Assembly: GCA_905250075.1 (NCBI GenBank)
Contig: CAJNOP010000003.1
Coordinates: forward strand, 3,886,833-3,950,832
DNA from: Rotaria sp. Silwood1
Lineage: Eukaryota; Rotifera; Eurotatoria; Philodinida; Philodinidae
DNA length: 64,000 nt
Reading direction: 5' to 3'
A program made the position numbers and the translations under genes. Below the pieces are notes generated by a model that worked only from the letters and a program-made list of their open reading frames with translations, searched no databases and was not told where the DNA came from. Shown piece by piece: positions 1-13,559 of the stretch; position 1 is the stretch's first letter; each line of letters opens with the position of its first letter.

Positions 1-3000
1 TAAATAATTATACTCTTGGTATGTTCAAAATTTCTTATCTATTTTTCGCTTGATTGAAACTTTTTTTTTTAATCAAAAGATAACGTTTGAAATAGTAGCA
101 TACTTGATTTAATGAATGTAATCGTACAGTGAAATCAAGTGCAACATGTAAATATTTTTTTCTTTCATAATTCTTTTGACAGAACGTTTTATTTCGTTTA
201 CCAATGTTATTTTATGGTCGTAATTCACAGTTTTGGTCAGTTTATTTCATAAACGGATTCAAATCAGATAGATTTGATGATTTATAATTTTTCGGTATGA
301 ATGCACAAAAAAAAAATGGTTTGTACATTATTTTTCATTGAAGTAACGCGTGTAGGCATCACTTCACCTTCGAGATATTTACTTTTCCTTGAACTGTATG
401 TGAACGACCGCGATGATAGAATAAATTAATAGAACCAATGCGGCTGATCAGTTTTATTTATGAATTGATTGTTTGCTTTGATATCGCACCACCTGAATCT
501 CGATGAATTTTTGCAAGTCCACCACAAGCTTCATATCTTTACTTATCATGTTTTTTCAAATCTATTAATAACAATTTTTAGATTATATCATATATAGTTT
601 TGTATAGAATTTCAAGCTCTATCTTTTTATATAAAAAGAATGATATTTCAATCAAGTGAAAAATAAAGGAGCAGAAATTTTGAAAATACTAAAAATACAA
701 TTATTTATTGACCACTGATTATATTTCTTGAAAAAGATATTTAGTTCGGTCTATAATATTAATCTTTGAAGTCTATCGATACATTTAAGCATGAATAAGG
801 GTATTCAAGAAAACATATTTTCATAGTAATTAGGCAATAACTTATTAAGAAAGTGTACAAATGATTGTAAATATTAATATGTTTGCAACGGTTTCGTATT
901 ATTTGTTTGTTGTTTTAAATGTCTCATAGTGGGAAATATTGATGATAGAAATTTCGTATGTCAAGAAGATCTCGAGGCAGTTAAAATAAGTCGTGAGTTA
1001 TCAGTTGATTGAATCAAATATTTTCATAAATGATGATTCAATCTTCCGACTGTTATTTGTAGAATTTTCATATGTTAGTGGGATTACACTTAAGAAATGG
1101 AACATTTGATTTTATCAAAAAAAAAGAAACAATGAGTCATTGTTGAATTTGTATGATATGAAGATATCTTCAAAGTAGTAAAATAAATATAAAGTTCAAA
1201 GAATATTTTCAACTTTATAGCATTGACAATTATTATGAAATTTTTGCATTTAATTAATAATTACACTTCTTTCGTAGTTTTTCATCGATATAAGTTCATA
1301 ATTTGATATAGAATAGCATTACAAAGGATTATTCATGTTACTTTTTTCATTGGGGAAGCAATTTTTATTGATTAACTGCTGGGTTTTTTTCGATGTAATT
1401 CATGTGTTGAAATTCTATATTTAAACTTCAGAATACAGCAATGCGAACTACTTTTTTCACGAAGAAAAATGATATTTATTTTTTATTTATTGTCCTTATG
1501 AATTCATGCAAAATATGCATCATGAAAACTTTTAGCTACTAATTTAAAAGCTATTGTTGACAATGTTCAGTGATTGTGTTGGTCATACTATTTGATATTA
1601 ATACTAATTTAGATAATCAAATTAATCTTAATATTTCGTTTGATCTATTTGTCTCTTCCATATGAAAATTTTATCATAACTGGTATTTAATGTTATTTCG
1701 ATAAAACTTGTTTATGAATGCTGAATACTTTGTATTCTACCGATAGGCAGCACTTGGAATATATTCATTATATTCTGGTCTTTTTATTTCTCATGTACCT
1801 CAATATGGATAAATTGCTTGAACGTATATGAATTATAAAAATATCAAGAATAACGATTGTTCGATATGTGGATAGAATAATCAAGAAACTTATCCTTTCT
1901 TGTTACTTTAAAAAAAAAACATTGAAAAACATAAGTTAGTTATAATATAAATATTTATATGTTGTCACAAATGTATGCATTAGCTGGTGTTTGTATTCAT
2001 TAAAAAAGTGTACAATTAATAGTTGAAATAATTTTTCATAATTAATGTTTATAATTTATCAAATATACATATCGAGTTTTTACATTAGACTCTAAAGTAC
2101 ACAATATATATTCATATTCATATACATTATATTTCTACGACAGATTTTGTGTATTTACGCAATAAAATATTTTCTGTGAATATTTTCATATAAGAAAAGA
2201 TACACGGCATAAACATAAGTTGTCATAAACTTAATCGAGATAGACATTATTGATTTATTAATGTAACAACTTATCACCATTTATGCTCTTCTGATTGCTA
2301 TCATTATGGTATACTATTTCTTTCTACAGAAATAATTGGTCTGATCGTCTTCATATATGATGTCTGTGTAATTAGAGTATATCTATCATCGGAAGCTGTC
2401 TACCATTATGTCACCGAATGACGTAGTCGTTTATTCTAACAGTCAAAAGTACAATAAACGTATTACTTTGTATGAAGGTCATAAAAAATCGAGTACTTCT
2501 TTTCATTCAACCCACACACGTATTATCTATATCTTAATACAAATATATTGTGATAAATAATGAAGTCAATATTTTACATAATACTAAATCTCCACACTGA
2601 ATCCATGCCTGACAATTTTATTTTGTAAATTTTGTGGGAATAGCCCATAAGTTACTCTTACTCAAGCAACAGAATAACAATGACACTTTCTATTATGTAT
2701 CACAGATAAGATCGATTTGCGTTTTTTTGAAACCGAACCGATCCTATCTCTGATATGTGTTGCCAAATGTTGCATAAAAGAATTAAACCTTTCATATTTC
2801 ATTTGAAAAACTAGAGAATAAATGTATCTTCATGATTTATTTGTTATGATAAATTAACATACTATTCTATCATACAAAGAACTGAGTTAGAGGAAAATAC
2901 ACATACAGAATTATATTGATGATGGAAACTTCCATTTATATTTACGATCTTTGACTCATACAATGAAAAAGAAACCAATAAATGTCTCGGCAGTGTATAT

Positions 3001-4430
3001 TTTTCAAGTAGGTGTGCTTATGAATCATAGGCAGCTATTTGATCAACTACTTAGAGAATGATTACCTTTGTATGAATCAGCAATAAAAAAGAACAAGATA
3101 GTTTGATAAGTTTGAATATATGAAATAAGCACAATACAGAGTAATTCATCTCATACTCAAATGGAAGAATCTTCTTATATCAGAATAAAATTACGCATTT
3201 ATAAAAGAAACATTATAAAAACAATCAGTTGACGAAAAAACTTATTTTTTACAAAAAGAGGTATTGCCTTCGAAAATAAAAAAAAAACAGTCAAAGAAAT
3301 TTTCTTTTTTCAAGCTTTCTTATTTGACTTGTAATAAAAACTTTCTTTTTTGTTCCAATAAAGTTTTTTCCATTTGATTGGTTGATACCTTATTTTTTTT
3401 TGTTTGTTATTATTTTTTCTGTTAATTGTAAAGTTTCTTTACACCATCACGTTTTTTAAATTGTCGTTAATTTCCAAGTGTGATAGAAGATCTTCAGTCC
3501 TCTACAATGGCTAAGTTAACAAATATTTCAGAGAGATCTTCTATTCGATTCTTTGTCCTTTTACTGATTAATAATTCAAATTCATATTTCACAAAATGTA
3601 GGAGTTTCGACCTCCTGATAGGTTTTCTTCAATGTTTAAGAATAATACAAGATCTTCTATTGCAACAGGTAGGAAAGGAATGTTGAAGAGATTTTTTGTA
3701 TCCTTCTCCGTTGTATCTCGTAGTTTTAGAGAACGACTGATAAAAAATTTTGAGAGTTGAAGTGCTGATTATATTAGATAAATATTTGACTCGAAATTTC
3801 TCGATGCTTTCCTGTGAGAGATATTGGGATTGTGCAAGAGAAAAAGATCTACTCTTTCGAGTATTCTCTTTCTCAATCACAGTAAGTTGAACAGGCGTGA
3901 AATGTTTTTCATACATACTGCAATAAATATTGTTTGCGTTCTCTATCGGTTTTTTGTTTGTCTTTGTTTCATTCTGTTCGAGTAAAAAATAAGAAAACCT
4001 TGAGAGCAACTACAGATTCAAGTTTTTTCGAACTTTATCAGTGAAAGCATTATTTTTTGAAATCGTGGCTAAAGTCAACAATGCGTCATATTTCGAAAGA
4101 AAAAAAATACATAACCTAAACACTTTCTAGTATGAATACAAGAAAGTTCCCACTCAAGTAGATGTACTGTTGTTGAGAAACACGGCTGGTTCTCCTTCTT
4201 TTTAAATTTAGAACAAACTCAATTTTGGAAAACTACGAAGTCCTCTGTAAAATTTGATGTTTTTCGGTGATGGCGTTGTATTTCTTCGACTCTAATAGCT
4301 ACAGAGAGAAAATAGAAGCCTTCTTAAATCATAATTCAGTAGATACATATAAGGCTCAACTAGTATAAAATGAAAATTGATAAACTATCGATTTTAATTC
4401 TTCTAGAATAATAATTAAACAGTGAATCAA
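1..4430. other. Gene-poor AT-rich flank
   Basis: No convincing exon, RNA gene or transposon was seen here. The short open frames around 3480-4009 lie on opposite strands over the same DNA, have no splice context and no recognisable motif. A small imperfect hairpin near 2704-2756 (ACAGATAAGATCG facing CGATCCTATCTCTG) is the only local structure noted. Confidence 0.6.
4336..4430 (+). promoter_or_regulatory. Upstream region of RHD-A shared with RHD-C
   Basis: About 95 bases directly before the RHD-A start codon align with the bases before the RHD-C start. The shared parts are a GTAGATA-n-ATATA stretch, a TATAAAAT box-like element near 4370, and the TTCTAGA..TAATAATTAAACAGTGAATCAA leader abutting the ATG. 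The TATA-like element suits a core promoter. Conservation between paralogues may simply reflect the extent of the duplication. Confidence 0.4.
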
Positions 4431-7400
4431 ATGTCTAATCAGAGTGACTATGGTAAGAATGTCTTCTATGAAACAAAAATTTTGAATTATGTTATTCTTA
4501 ATTAGATCCTAATGAACAACTTCCTTCACCAAGGATTGAAATACTAAATGAAATGCTCAGTAAGTTTTCTTATAATTGAAAACAATAATATTTCATTGTT
4601 TAGTTTTTTGTTTTGTTCAGGCCAACCAGATATTTTCGATTACAGTAAGTGTAAACTTTTCAAATTTATTTATTTATTTTTCTATCTCACGATATAGGTA
4701 AGATTTCTACACCAACTGGTATCGATCCATCTTATTATACTAATTCAAGTTCTCTGTCAGAATCAATAGCGCTTTCTACAACATTTTCAAATCATCAATA
4801 CAATTTATATAGTAATCAATGTCAACGTACTCTTTCGTTTCATAATCTTGGAGCAACTTTTCCAAGCAATAATGATTATGAAGCAATTTTAATGAATACG
4901 GATTCTAGAAGTTTGTCATCGAATATAGGTACTACTGGTCATACGACCTTGGGATCCGAAGAGGAAAAGCTTCTCATTCTAGCTGAACCAAAAGCATTTT
5001 ATCGTGATAGATATTATTGTGAAACGGATAAAACAAAGAATCGAGCACAACGTTTTATTCGTGCTGAAGATAATCAACTCAAATATGAATATCCAACTGT
5101 TAAAGTATTTAATATGCATGTTTATTTTTCATATCTATTAGTTCTTGTTTCTTTTCATAGATTCCAAAGAAATGGTGTGATCCAACACGACAAATATATA
5201 TTCGAGTTACATCAGTTACTATAAAAAGCGAACATGTACCTTATCATTGTATACATCCTTATGAAATTGATACAGAAGACAAAAATGTGATTAAAGATCC
5301 TGAGCATAATTCATTATATTTTCCTATTAATGAAAAGGAATTTATTACTGGTGAAAAAAAGTAAATAAAAATCAAAGATAGTTCTACTAACGAAGGACTG
5401 TCGTCATCTGTACGATGACTCTTTATCAGGTTATCGACTATGTCGATTTCGACTATCACAACAATTTGGACCTCAATGTCGTCAGTGTCCGGTTTGCGGA
5501 AAATCCAGTTTTCCAACCAAAAATCTTTTATTGCGTCAAAATGTTTTTTTTTATTTGTGTAGATTAAAGAGCACATCGAAAAATCTATAAAAACATATTT
5601 AGTTCGTGTTCTGAACGATTATTGAGGGTGCTACAATCTGTATAAGTTTTCATATATAAAGGTTTTTACTGTATGATGTCTTATTTGAATTTCCAGAAAA
5701 TTTAGTCAAATTTTTACGAACTTCTTTCACTTTCAGTTGATGAAGATATAGTAGATAACAGATGTATAGAAGGTTATGGCGACGTAGGAGGTGTAGGAGG
5801 GTATCCAGTGAACGTATAGGTTTCTTTTCGATTTGTCATGAACTCATCACACCCATGAGACAACAACATTCTAACCTAAGTGTCTGCCAGTTGCAAAAAC
5901 TCCACCTGATGAGATACCCTGTTTGTGCGTATTCGCATGATTTTTCTTATTGTTTTATGAAAACTTGATGAAAAGCATCATATGTTAACTGGATTACTTT
6001 GTATACCTCCAATATCTCTATTTCATACTGTATCTTCATCAAATGAAAACAAAATAAGTTCCTGAAAATTTGAATAAATTTTCTCGAAATTCAAATAAGA
6101 CACCATACATTAAAAACCTTGATACATGAAAACTTACATAGATTTTAGCACTCTCGATAATCGTTCGGAAAACGAACTAAATATGTTTTTATGGATTTTT
6201 CGAGATGCTCTTCTACTTGGACAAATAATAAAAAAAAAAAACAATCTGACGAAAAAAGATTTTGGACTGAAAAAACGAGTTTTCCTCAAACCAGACACTA
6301 GAAGCCTGACGGTCCAAATCGTAGTGATAGTCGGGATCAGCATGGTCGATTAAGCATAAATCATTAGGTTTCGAGCAAAAAGCGATTGATCAAATGGTGA
6401 CTTCCCTCGTAAATGTGTTTTTTTCATAATTTTAGTTTTCACATTAGTCGAAGAAAAATGATTCAAAATGATTTAAAAGAATATGGACCGTTCCGTTTAT
6501 TCAGTTCAAGTTAGCAAGTCATTAATATTAATCATATCTATGACTACGTAATATTTTATATATCTTAGACGAGCCTGATACGCAATGTGTCCTCGATTCA
6601 CAAGATGCTAAGCACAAGATAGTCGTATATCAATTATGGAAATCTCAATTTATTTTTACTATTGCTGAACGACACGATAATGTTTCACTTCCTATTCCCA
6701 TACCACATACGACCGCCGAATCTCAAATTATTGTTGATGAAGTAACTGATGCAAGAAGTTAGTTTTAGCCTGAAGAAAAATTTTCCAAGAAAAAAAAATG
6801 TCTTCTTTTTGTAGACTCATCAATGCATTCTTCAAAGGGTAATTCGAATAATCTAATTAAATGTATACCACAAAAAGGTGATTGGCAAGGTGGTGATGAA
6901 GTATTAATTATTATGTCTAAGCCAATCAAACGAAAAGGTTCAGACAACTAAAACTTTTTCTATCCATATTTTATTTGTGTCTTTTATTTTTTTATAAGGC
7001 TGTACAATATGTTTCGATTTCGAACTATTTGGAACACAAATTGTCAATGACATAACATATATTGATAAAAAAGTAATTGTATTTCGAACACCACCATGTC
7101 CAGTATTACCGGGAGATGAAAACATGAAAGTATCTATTGTTATTAAAGAAAATAATATAGTTTTATCTTCAATTGATTTTTATTATGTGACACGTATGTA
7201 ATAGAAATGAGAAAAACAAGAAAATCAACGAATATATTTTGTTATTTTATTTTAGCAATGAAAACAACAATTCAACTATGTGCACAGTGTCAAAGTTATA
7301 TAAACGATAATCGTACAAGTAATAAAAGAAGATATGAACGTGTGGAATTTGATAGTGGTCAAAGTCTCGTTTCACAGATGAAACAGTTATCAATAGAAGA

Positions 7401-8115
7401 GGTTAGTTTGTTTTCTTTCTAGACTTTTTATCTGGATTGATTATTGTAGAAAACTATTCAATCTCATGTTCCAATTTCATCAAATGGTATGTCACTTTGT
7501 AAACAATATATATTTGTATATAAATATATTTGTTTTTTTTCTGTAGAGAAGGATTCAAAATTTGATACATATCTCAATGAATTAAAAACTGCTTTAGAAA
7601 ACTTTGTTCGTACTAACGATCCTTCTCGATTATTTCGTCGAACACGTATGTTGTTGTCTACATGTGATGAAAATCCACCTCCATTACATGATGCTATTCA
7701 ACGTGGACATATACAAATAGCATTATCACTGATTGAACAAGTTCTTGACATGAATCCATCACAAGGATTATTAGAAAAAGAAAATGAAAATGGTGAAACA
7801 CCATTATTAATTGCAGCTAAATGTAATCAATGGAAACTAATTGAACCTATTCTCAAAAATCGATGTGATCTTGCTACACAAAAAGATAAAGATGGCAATA
7901 ATTTATTACATTTACTTGCAAATTCGAATGAAGATGAAAGTGCAGAAATAATTAAGAATGTTTTAAGGATTTTACCCAATGACACAAAAGAATGCCTTTT
8001 GATTGGAAAGAACAAACTTTCTCAAACACCAATAGAGATTGCACAATCTCATGACAATAATCAATGTGTTGATTTTTTGAAGTTGTCGATCGATGCTGGA
8101 AAAGAAAATACCTAA
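4431..8115 (+). CDS. RHD-A: NF-kB p105/Relish-like protein (RHD-IPT-ankyrin), 679 aa
   Basis: Twelve exons: 4431-4452, 4506-4559, 4621-4644, 4698-5104, 5161-5360, 6436-6509, 6569-6757, 6815-6937, 6999-7193, 7256-7401, 7450-7486, 7547-8115. They sum to 2040 nt with no stop. Residues 1-124 are Ser/Asn-rich. The RHD starts near residue 125 (LLILAEPKAFYRDRYYCETD), where RxRYxCE is the Rel DNA-recognition loop, and ends with a YQLWKSQFIFT segment that matches the distal RHD motif of NF-kB. The IPT dimerisation domain covers about 324-430 (GDWQGGDEVLIIM, FRTPPCP). C438-x2-C441 and a basic NKRRYE at 452-457 follow, the latter a likely nuclear signal. About four ankyrin-like repeats occupy 536-679 (LHDAIQRGH, GETPLLIAAK, GNNLLHLL). 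In the family such a tail acts as a built-in IkB. No glycine-rich processing hinge is visible. Intron 5 is about 1 kb because of a hairpin insertion. RHD-C is the closest relative. Confidence 0.87.
5390..6410. mobile_element. Foldback (hairpin) element in intron 5 of RHD-A
   Basis: A 1.02-kb insertion whose two ends are inverted copies (ACGAAGGAC... and ...CTTCCCTCGT). The arms can be followed inward for roughly 450 bases, for example TTCGTGTTCTGAACGATTATTGAG near 5605 against CTCGATAATCGTTCGGAAAACGAA near 6154. RHD-C has the same intron at only 54 nt without it, so the paralogue shows the empty site. The short open frames inside (5762-5968, 6126-6353) have no recognised motif. The element belongs to the same family as 29007-29592, sharing the GGTTATCGACTATG(T/C)(C/T)GATTTCGA arm segment. 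Confidence 0.75.
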
Positions 8116-8363
8116 TTTATAATATAAATCATTTGGTTTTCGTTTTTTTTTGCTTTATTTTTTTTTAAATTTTATTTAAATAAATTTACTTTGTTAGTTA
8201 CGAGTTTATTGAAAAACTGTTTTTTTCTTCCATGAGTGAGAATAACAAGAAGAACAATATTCTATAAACACATATAATATCAGACATATTGAAGAAGAAT
8301 CAGAGAAGATCAAGTTGATTTGATAGTATTGTTGTGTTTTAGACTTCATTGTACATCCAAAAT

Positions 8364-11300
8364 ATGTCGAATTCATCAGATCAAATCATTGATGATTTAT
8401 TAATCGGTATGAGATACAAATAAAATTGTTTTCTATATTTTATTCTTCTATTTTAGGATCAGATGATCTTCATGATTTCTCACTTTCGGATCCTTCGCAA
8501 CTTATGGAAGGTCTGCGAAAATCAAAAACAACTTTGCGCAAGTATAATTTTTTTGTATTTTTCAGATTTAGCTATGATGATCAGCCCTTTTTTTGTTCCA
8601 CCTGATCTCAGTAAGTATCTGTGAGTAGAAAACAGAGAGAATAATTATTTGATTTAGATATGGGAACTCCATCACCTTCTTCATCAGGAATTGGTTCTGA
8701 TTCAAATGATCAAGAATCATTGAGTAGTATGTTTAGAAAAAGTTTTTACAAAAATAAATTCGAAGGTTTTGTTCGTTGATTTGATTTAAGACGAATACAA
8801 TCTTTCTTTTTATGTGTATTCAGCTTTCAAATGCTATGTTGTCGAAAGACAGTTTCTTGATAAACTTATTTTTGATTTTTCTTAATTGGAGTTTTTTGTA
8901 CTTAAATGTGGGTGAATAGAGAGTGGATGAAGAACGGAGTCCAGGTTCCAAAATTTCGTGCCAGACAGGCTTCAATCTCAATCGATGAGGCATGTGTCTA
9001 GAGCTCGTTGGACTGCTTTTGAATCTGAATCTGATCTGCTCTAGACCTGAGAATTTTTTGTTGACAGGTTCCAAAATTTTGAAATAGTCGGGTTTCACAC
9101 ATGTCCCCACCAACATATTGTGAATAGATAATGGAACGAAACATGTGATAGCTAGAGAAGAAGAAATATTTTCAAATTTCTTTTACCACTCTGCTTTCCA
9201 ATTGATATAGGTTAGAGAAAGTGCAGGCATCATCTATTGTAGTCATCCTTTTGCTTTTCACAGCTCTCTTATCTTATGCTGCTCTTCATCTCTATTTACA
9301 CAAATTCGAATCGCTAAGATTTCCGCTGATAAAGATCATAAATAGATTTATGAAGAAACATCGTTCGACAGCAAAACATCGAAAAGCTTCAATTGAAATT
9401 AAAAAAGTGTACATATTTTTTTATTTAATCAATAAGACTTTTATAATTAATCTTTAATATTGCCCTTTTTTTGTTCTTTCACCAGACATTGCTCCACCAA
9501 CAAATATGCAATCAAATACAACACGTCTAAAAATAATAGCTCAACCATATTATGGTGGAAAATTACGTTATCGTTCCGAATTTGACAACAATATCAATCG
9601 TTTAGGTGTTCTTAAAAATCGAAATAAAGAGTCGAATTTCCAAGGTCCTGCAATTCTGGTAAGTTCATTTATTATAATAATTTATTGAAAGAATTTCTTT
9701 TATTAGATTCCTGAGGAGTATGGAAAACCAAATGATGGATATTATATCCGTATTTCTCTTGTAACAGTTACATACAATAAAACAAATCTACACTATTTTC
9801 ATCCCTATGAACTTGAACATCCAACGAATAAGCATAGTAATGATGCATATAATAATGCTGTTTGGTTACCGATTCAGCCAGAAGATTGTCTTTCGGGTAC
9901 TAAAAGGTATGTAAAAGACCAACTATGCAAAGATTTTCTATAGTAGTTTTTTTAATATTCTACTATTGTTTAGTTTTCCATCATTACGTATTGTAAAAAA
10001 ACGAGCTTGTCATTTACAAACTTGTTCAAATTTACGTATATTTGATTGTCATAGTAAGTTTTCATTTATTTCATAAAAAGAAAATTTATAATCAATCAAA
10101 TATTTATTATTATTATTATTATTATTAGATCAAACATTACAAAATAATTCATTTGCACAATTTTCTCGTGCAAAAGACATAATTGATGAATATAATCTGG
10201 ATAAAAGTCAATTAGCATTTACTGTTGCAAAAAAAGTATCTACTGATGGTCAAACTATGTTTCAACTTTATCCAGATACAACTGTTTATTCCGAGGAAAT
10301 GGTTGAAGGTGTTGATATAGAATCAACTGTTGACAATAGTATACACTCAACAACCGCAAAAACCAATTCATCAACTTCTAACTGTCGTGTCTATAAATAT
10401 GCGCCTAAATGGGGTTACGATACAAGTAATGAAGACATGCTTATTTTTTTAACAAATAAACTTGAACCAAAGAAATATGGAGGTGAGTATTAAATAAAAA
10501 ATGAAAGTATATTATGATTTTATTTTTATAATCTAATAGAATTAAAAATCACGTTTGAATGCGATCTACCAAATAATCATTGGTCACAATCAATTGATAA
10601 TATTGATATTAAAGATCGAATGATATCATTTAAAACACCAGCATTTCCATATCCATTCGAGATGGTACGACAAGTTAATGTTATATTGAAACAAAGTAAT
10701 CGTACTTTAGGAACATTAACATATTACTATATGTCAGCATGTAATATCGTGGATCATTTTGGAAATTGTTTGTGGAAATCAAGTATGTTTTTTTTTATGC
10801 TATTTCTAGTGAATCAATGTTCAAGATGTCAATCAAATGCTGTTGATAATCGAACTGATCTAGTGCCAAATGTACCAAACAAACGTTTAAATTCTATGAT
10901 CATCATGCATGACAGTGAAAATGATAGTCTTGTACCGGATTCGAAAAATTCAGATAAATTTCAACAATCACTATCAGAACCAGTAAGTTTTATTTATAGT
11001 TTTCGAATGAATTATATAAAATATTATTTTCTTAAAATTACAGGAATCATCCCTATCAACAGTCACTACATCGAATTTTGGTAAGAAATTTTTCTCATTT
11101 CATACTACATACTGTAGATAGCATTCAATTATTATCTATCTATTTTTTGCTATTAGTCTTGCTATTTTATAAACTGCACATATGTAATATACTAGTCTGA
11201 ATGGATCAATAATGATTCCAGCAAAGTTTGTTTTCGTCTGAAAAACTAATTTTCTGAAAAATCAGCATATAAAGACCTAAGATAATTTCTCATAATCACC

Positions 11301-12277
11301 TTTTGAGTCACCATAATCGATACTATATGATCTTGTAGCGTTTGATCAGAAAGCCATTGATCATTTAAAAAGATTCACTCATAAACTGATTCACATGCAA
11401 TAAATTGTCAAATAATGTCGGAAGAACTATTCGTTTTCATTTTCATACTTTAGCTTCTTTACCATCGCTACATATTGATCAAACAAGTAAAGATATCAAT
11501 GAAAAACTGATAGAGAAACTCTATGCTGCCACTGAATTATTATTTCTAAACAATGATTATACTCCACTTCTACGTATATGTCGTTCATTCGTTAAGAAAC
11601 GTCCACAATTACTTCATGATGCTCTCATTAAGAATCATTCTGATCTTTTATTAAAATTTATACCAATTGCTTCTATTGATATTCTTCAACAAAAAAATGA
11701 ACTTAATGAAACTTTTCTCTTACATGCTTTACGTCTAAATCGTATAGAAATTATTCAAGCTTTATTGGAACGAAACAATTCGGAAGAACTTATTGAATAT
11801 ATTGATGAAAAAAGAAATAATATTTTTCATTTAATAACATCATATTCGATTTCATCAGAAGCACTTGATCTACTAATTAATTATCTTCATGAAAAATCAA
11901 TTTCGATTCAAGAAAAGTTTGACTATGTTAATCAAGATTATCAAACACCATTACAATTAGCAATTTGTAATAATAATCTATTAGTTACAAAATCTCTTTT
12001 GCAATATTTTAATACTAATATACATGAAATAAAAAATCGCACAGGTGATAATCTTATTCATCTTGCAGTTCGTCATGGAGATTTAGCAATGGTTAAATGT
12101 TTAATTGAAGAAGGTAAATTAATTAAACAAGGAAATCAATCTAATTTAACAATGACACCAAGTGAATTAGCTCGATCACTTAAACATCATGATATAATGA
12201 AATATTTAAATGAAACATATCCTCAGGAAGATATTGATGATGATGATGATGATGATACTAGTTCAGATGATAATTAA
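8364..12277 (+). CDS. RHD-B: divergent RHD-IPT-ankyrin protein, 750 aa
   Basis: Twelve exons: 8364-8406, 8457-8510, 8566-8610, 8658-8726, 9486-9658, 9707-9906, 9974-10053, 10129-10482, 10540-10740, 10810-10982, 11044-11080, 11454-12277 (2253 nt, no stop). Exons 5 and 6 give the RHD from about residue 85 (TRLKIIAQPYYGGKLRYRSEF). The recognition loop is abnormal: RxRYxCE has become KLRYRSE, so the conserved cysteine is lost. The distal RHD motif is intact (EYNLDKSQLAFTVA), followed by IPT (KWGYDTSNEDMLIFL, FKTPAFPYPFE) and a CSRC motif. The last exon carries five to six ankyrin-type repeats (LHDALIKNH, TPLQLAICNN, DNLIHLAVRHGD), more than RHD-A, and an Asp-rich tail. Its domain order and its intron positions within RHD and IPT match RHD-A. 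Intron 4 (759 nt) and intron 11 (373 nt) are enlarged. Confidence 0.85.
8727..9485 (+). other. Enlarged intron 4 of RHD-B
   Basis: This 759-nt intron is about twelve times the usual size. It contains two direct copies of GGTTCCAAAATTT (near 8943 and 9065) and a perfect 9-bp inverted pair GTCTAGAGC/GCTCTAGAC near 8996-9045. This suggests an old insertion, but no clear ends or coding content could be defined. Confidence 0.4.
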
Positions 12278-13559
12278 ATTACTGCGTTTTTTAAACATCT
12301 TCAACGGGAAAAAAATTTCTTTTTCAAATTCTGATAAAATAAAATGAATTCTTTATCGATATGATAAAAATTTCAATTTTATGAAAAGAAATAAAAAAAT
12401 GCTACAATTTATAAATAAGTGCGAGTTAAGCATTCTTTTATATTTTTGTGCTCTTAATCTTGTTGCTTTTTATGTAATAAACAAAGAATCATTTCCATGT
12501 ACTATATAATTTTGATGATTTAATGATTTGTGTTTATGTTTATGTTCGCTTTATATGAATAAATAATAATGACATTGAAAGTCAAATAAAACACTATAAA
12601 ATTACATAGATCTAAAATGAATATGAAATAGATGATCTTCATTTAGGTTTTAAGCAAAAAACTACTCTTGATGTTGGAATGAAGTAAGAAATGATGAAAT
12701 ATAGATAATGTCACTTTCTTAAATAATACATAAGGAGAAGTATACATGAAACTTGAAAATTCTAATTGTGTTAACCAATATGAATGAAGTATAGAACAAT
12801 ATGAATTAAAACCAAATGATTTATTCAGCAGTTAAATAAGTAAATTTTGTAATTTTTTTTAGTTCTATCAACAGTCGTCGAAAACTTTTGTTGTAACTCG
12901 ATATAAATACATTTGAATCAGCATATGCCGATTTAAAGTTCTCAAATAGTGATAGTTTAAAGTATAATTAAAGGTACAATGAATACTATGTTTTGTTTTT
13001 CTCCTTCACTCTAAGTTTCTATATTATATTTTATGATGACTAAGTTACTTTTGATGATCTGCTGAAATGAATATATATGGTATAGTTCACACAATTTCTT
13101 ATCGGTTGATGATTTGAAAGAAGAAAAATGAGCAACTGAGTGGCCACTTCGACCATCAATCTATTGTCAGAACAGAAAAAAAGAATTCTAATGCATATAT
13201 ATGTGAAGCAGTAACAAAACAAACAAAGAGAGATGACTGTTTCACTTTTTGATGTGTGTAGACAATATCTCGACCCAGCAAGCTTTAAGAGTGCTATAAT
13301 ATTGATAGGACCTTGATTATAGCATTGCTAGATTGTCACTCAACATTTATCTATGATGAATTCATTTTCTCTCCGTTTTGGAGATGGAAATTTCAAAGCA
13401 TCTCATCTTCGTGCAATTGATACTAATGATTGTGTTTTTTTGTGCGTTGCGATATTTCGTCTGATTTGTTGAAAGATAGAAGCAGGCAATGGTTAAGTTA
13501 CTACATGAAATAATTGTCGAAATCTAGGAAAATGAAGACATTGTAGAAAACTTGGCGTC
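12278..13559. other. Intergenic, nothing recognised
   Basis: AT-rich DNA after RHD-B. A polyadenylation-type AATAAA lies at about 12338. The stretch 13260-13559 may be the decayed upstream part of the adjacent LINE, but no protein motif could be recovered from it. Confidence 0.5.

Noticed and set aside
3480..4009. Overlapping plus- and minus-strand open frames (68 and 126 aa)
   Set aside because: Chance frames in opposite directions, with no splice sites, domain or paralogue support.
7827..8015. Minus-strand open frame inside the RHD-A ankyrin exon
   Set aside because: Shadow of the well-supported plus-strand ankyrin coding sequence.
10620..11084. 154-aa continuous frame in RHD-B read as one exon
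   Set aside because: The 69-nt stretch 10741-10809 is an in-frame intron with GTAATA/TTTCTAG ends at the same position as introns in A, C and D.
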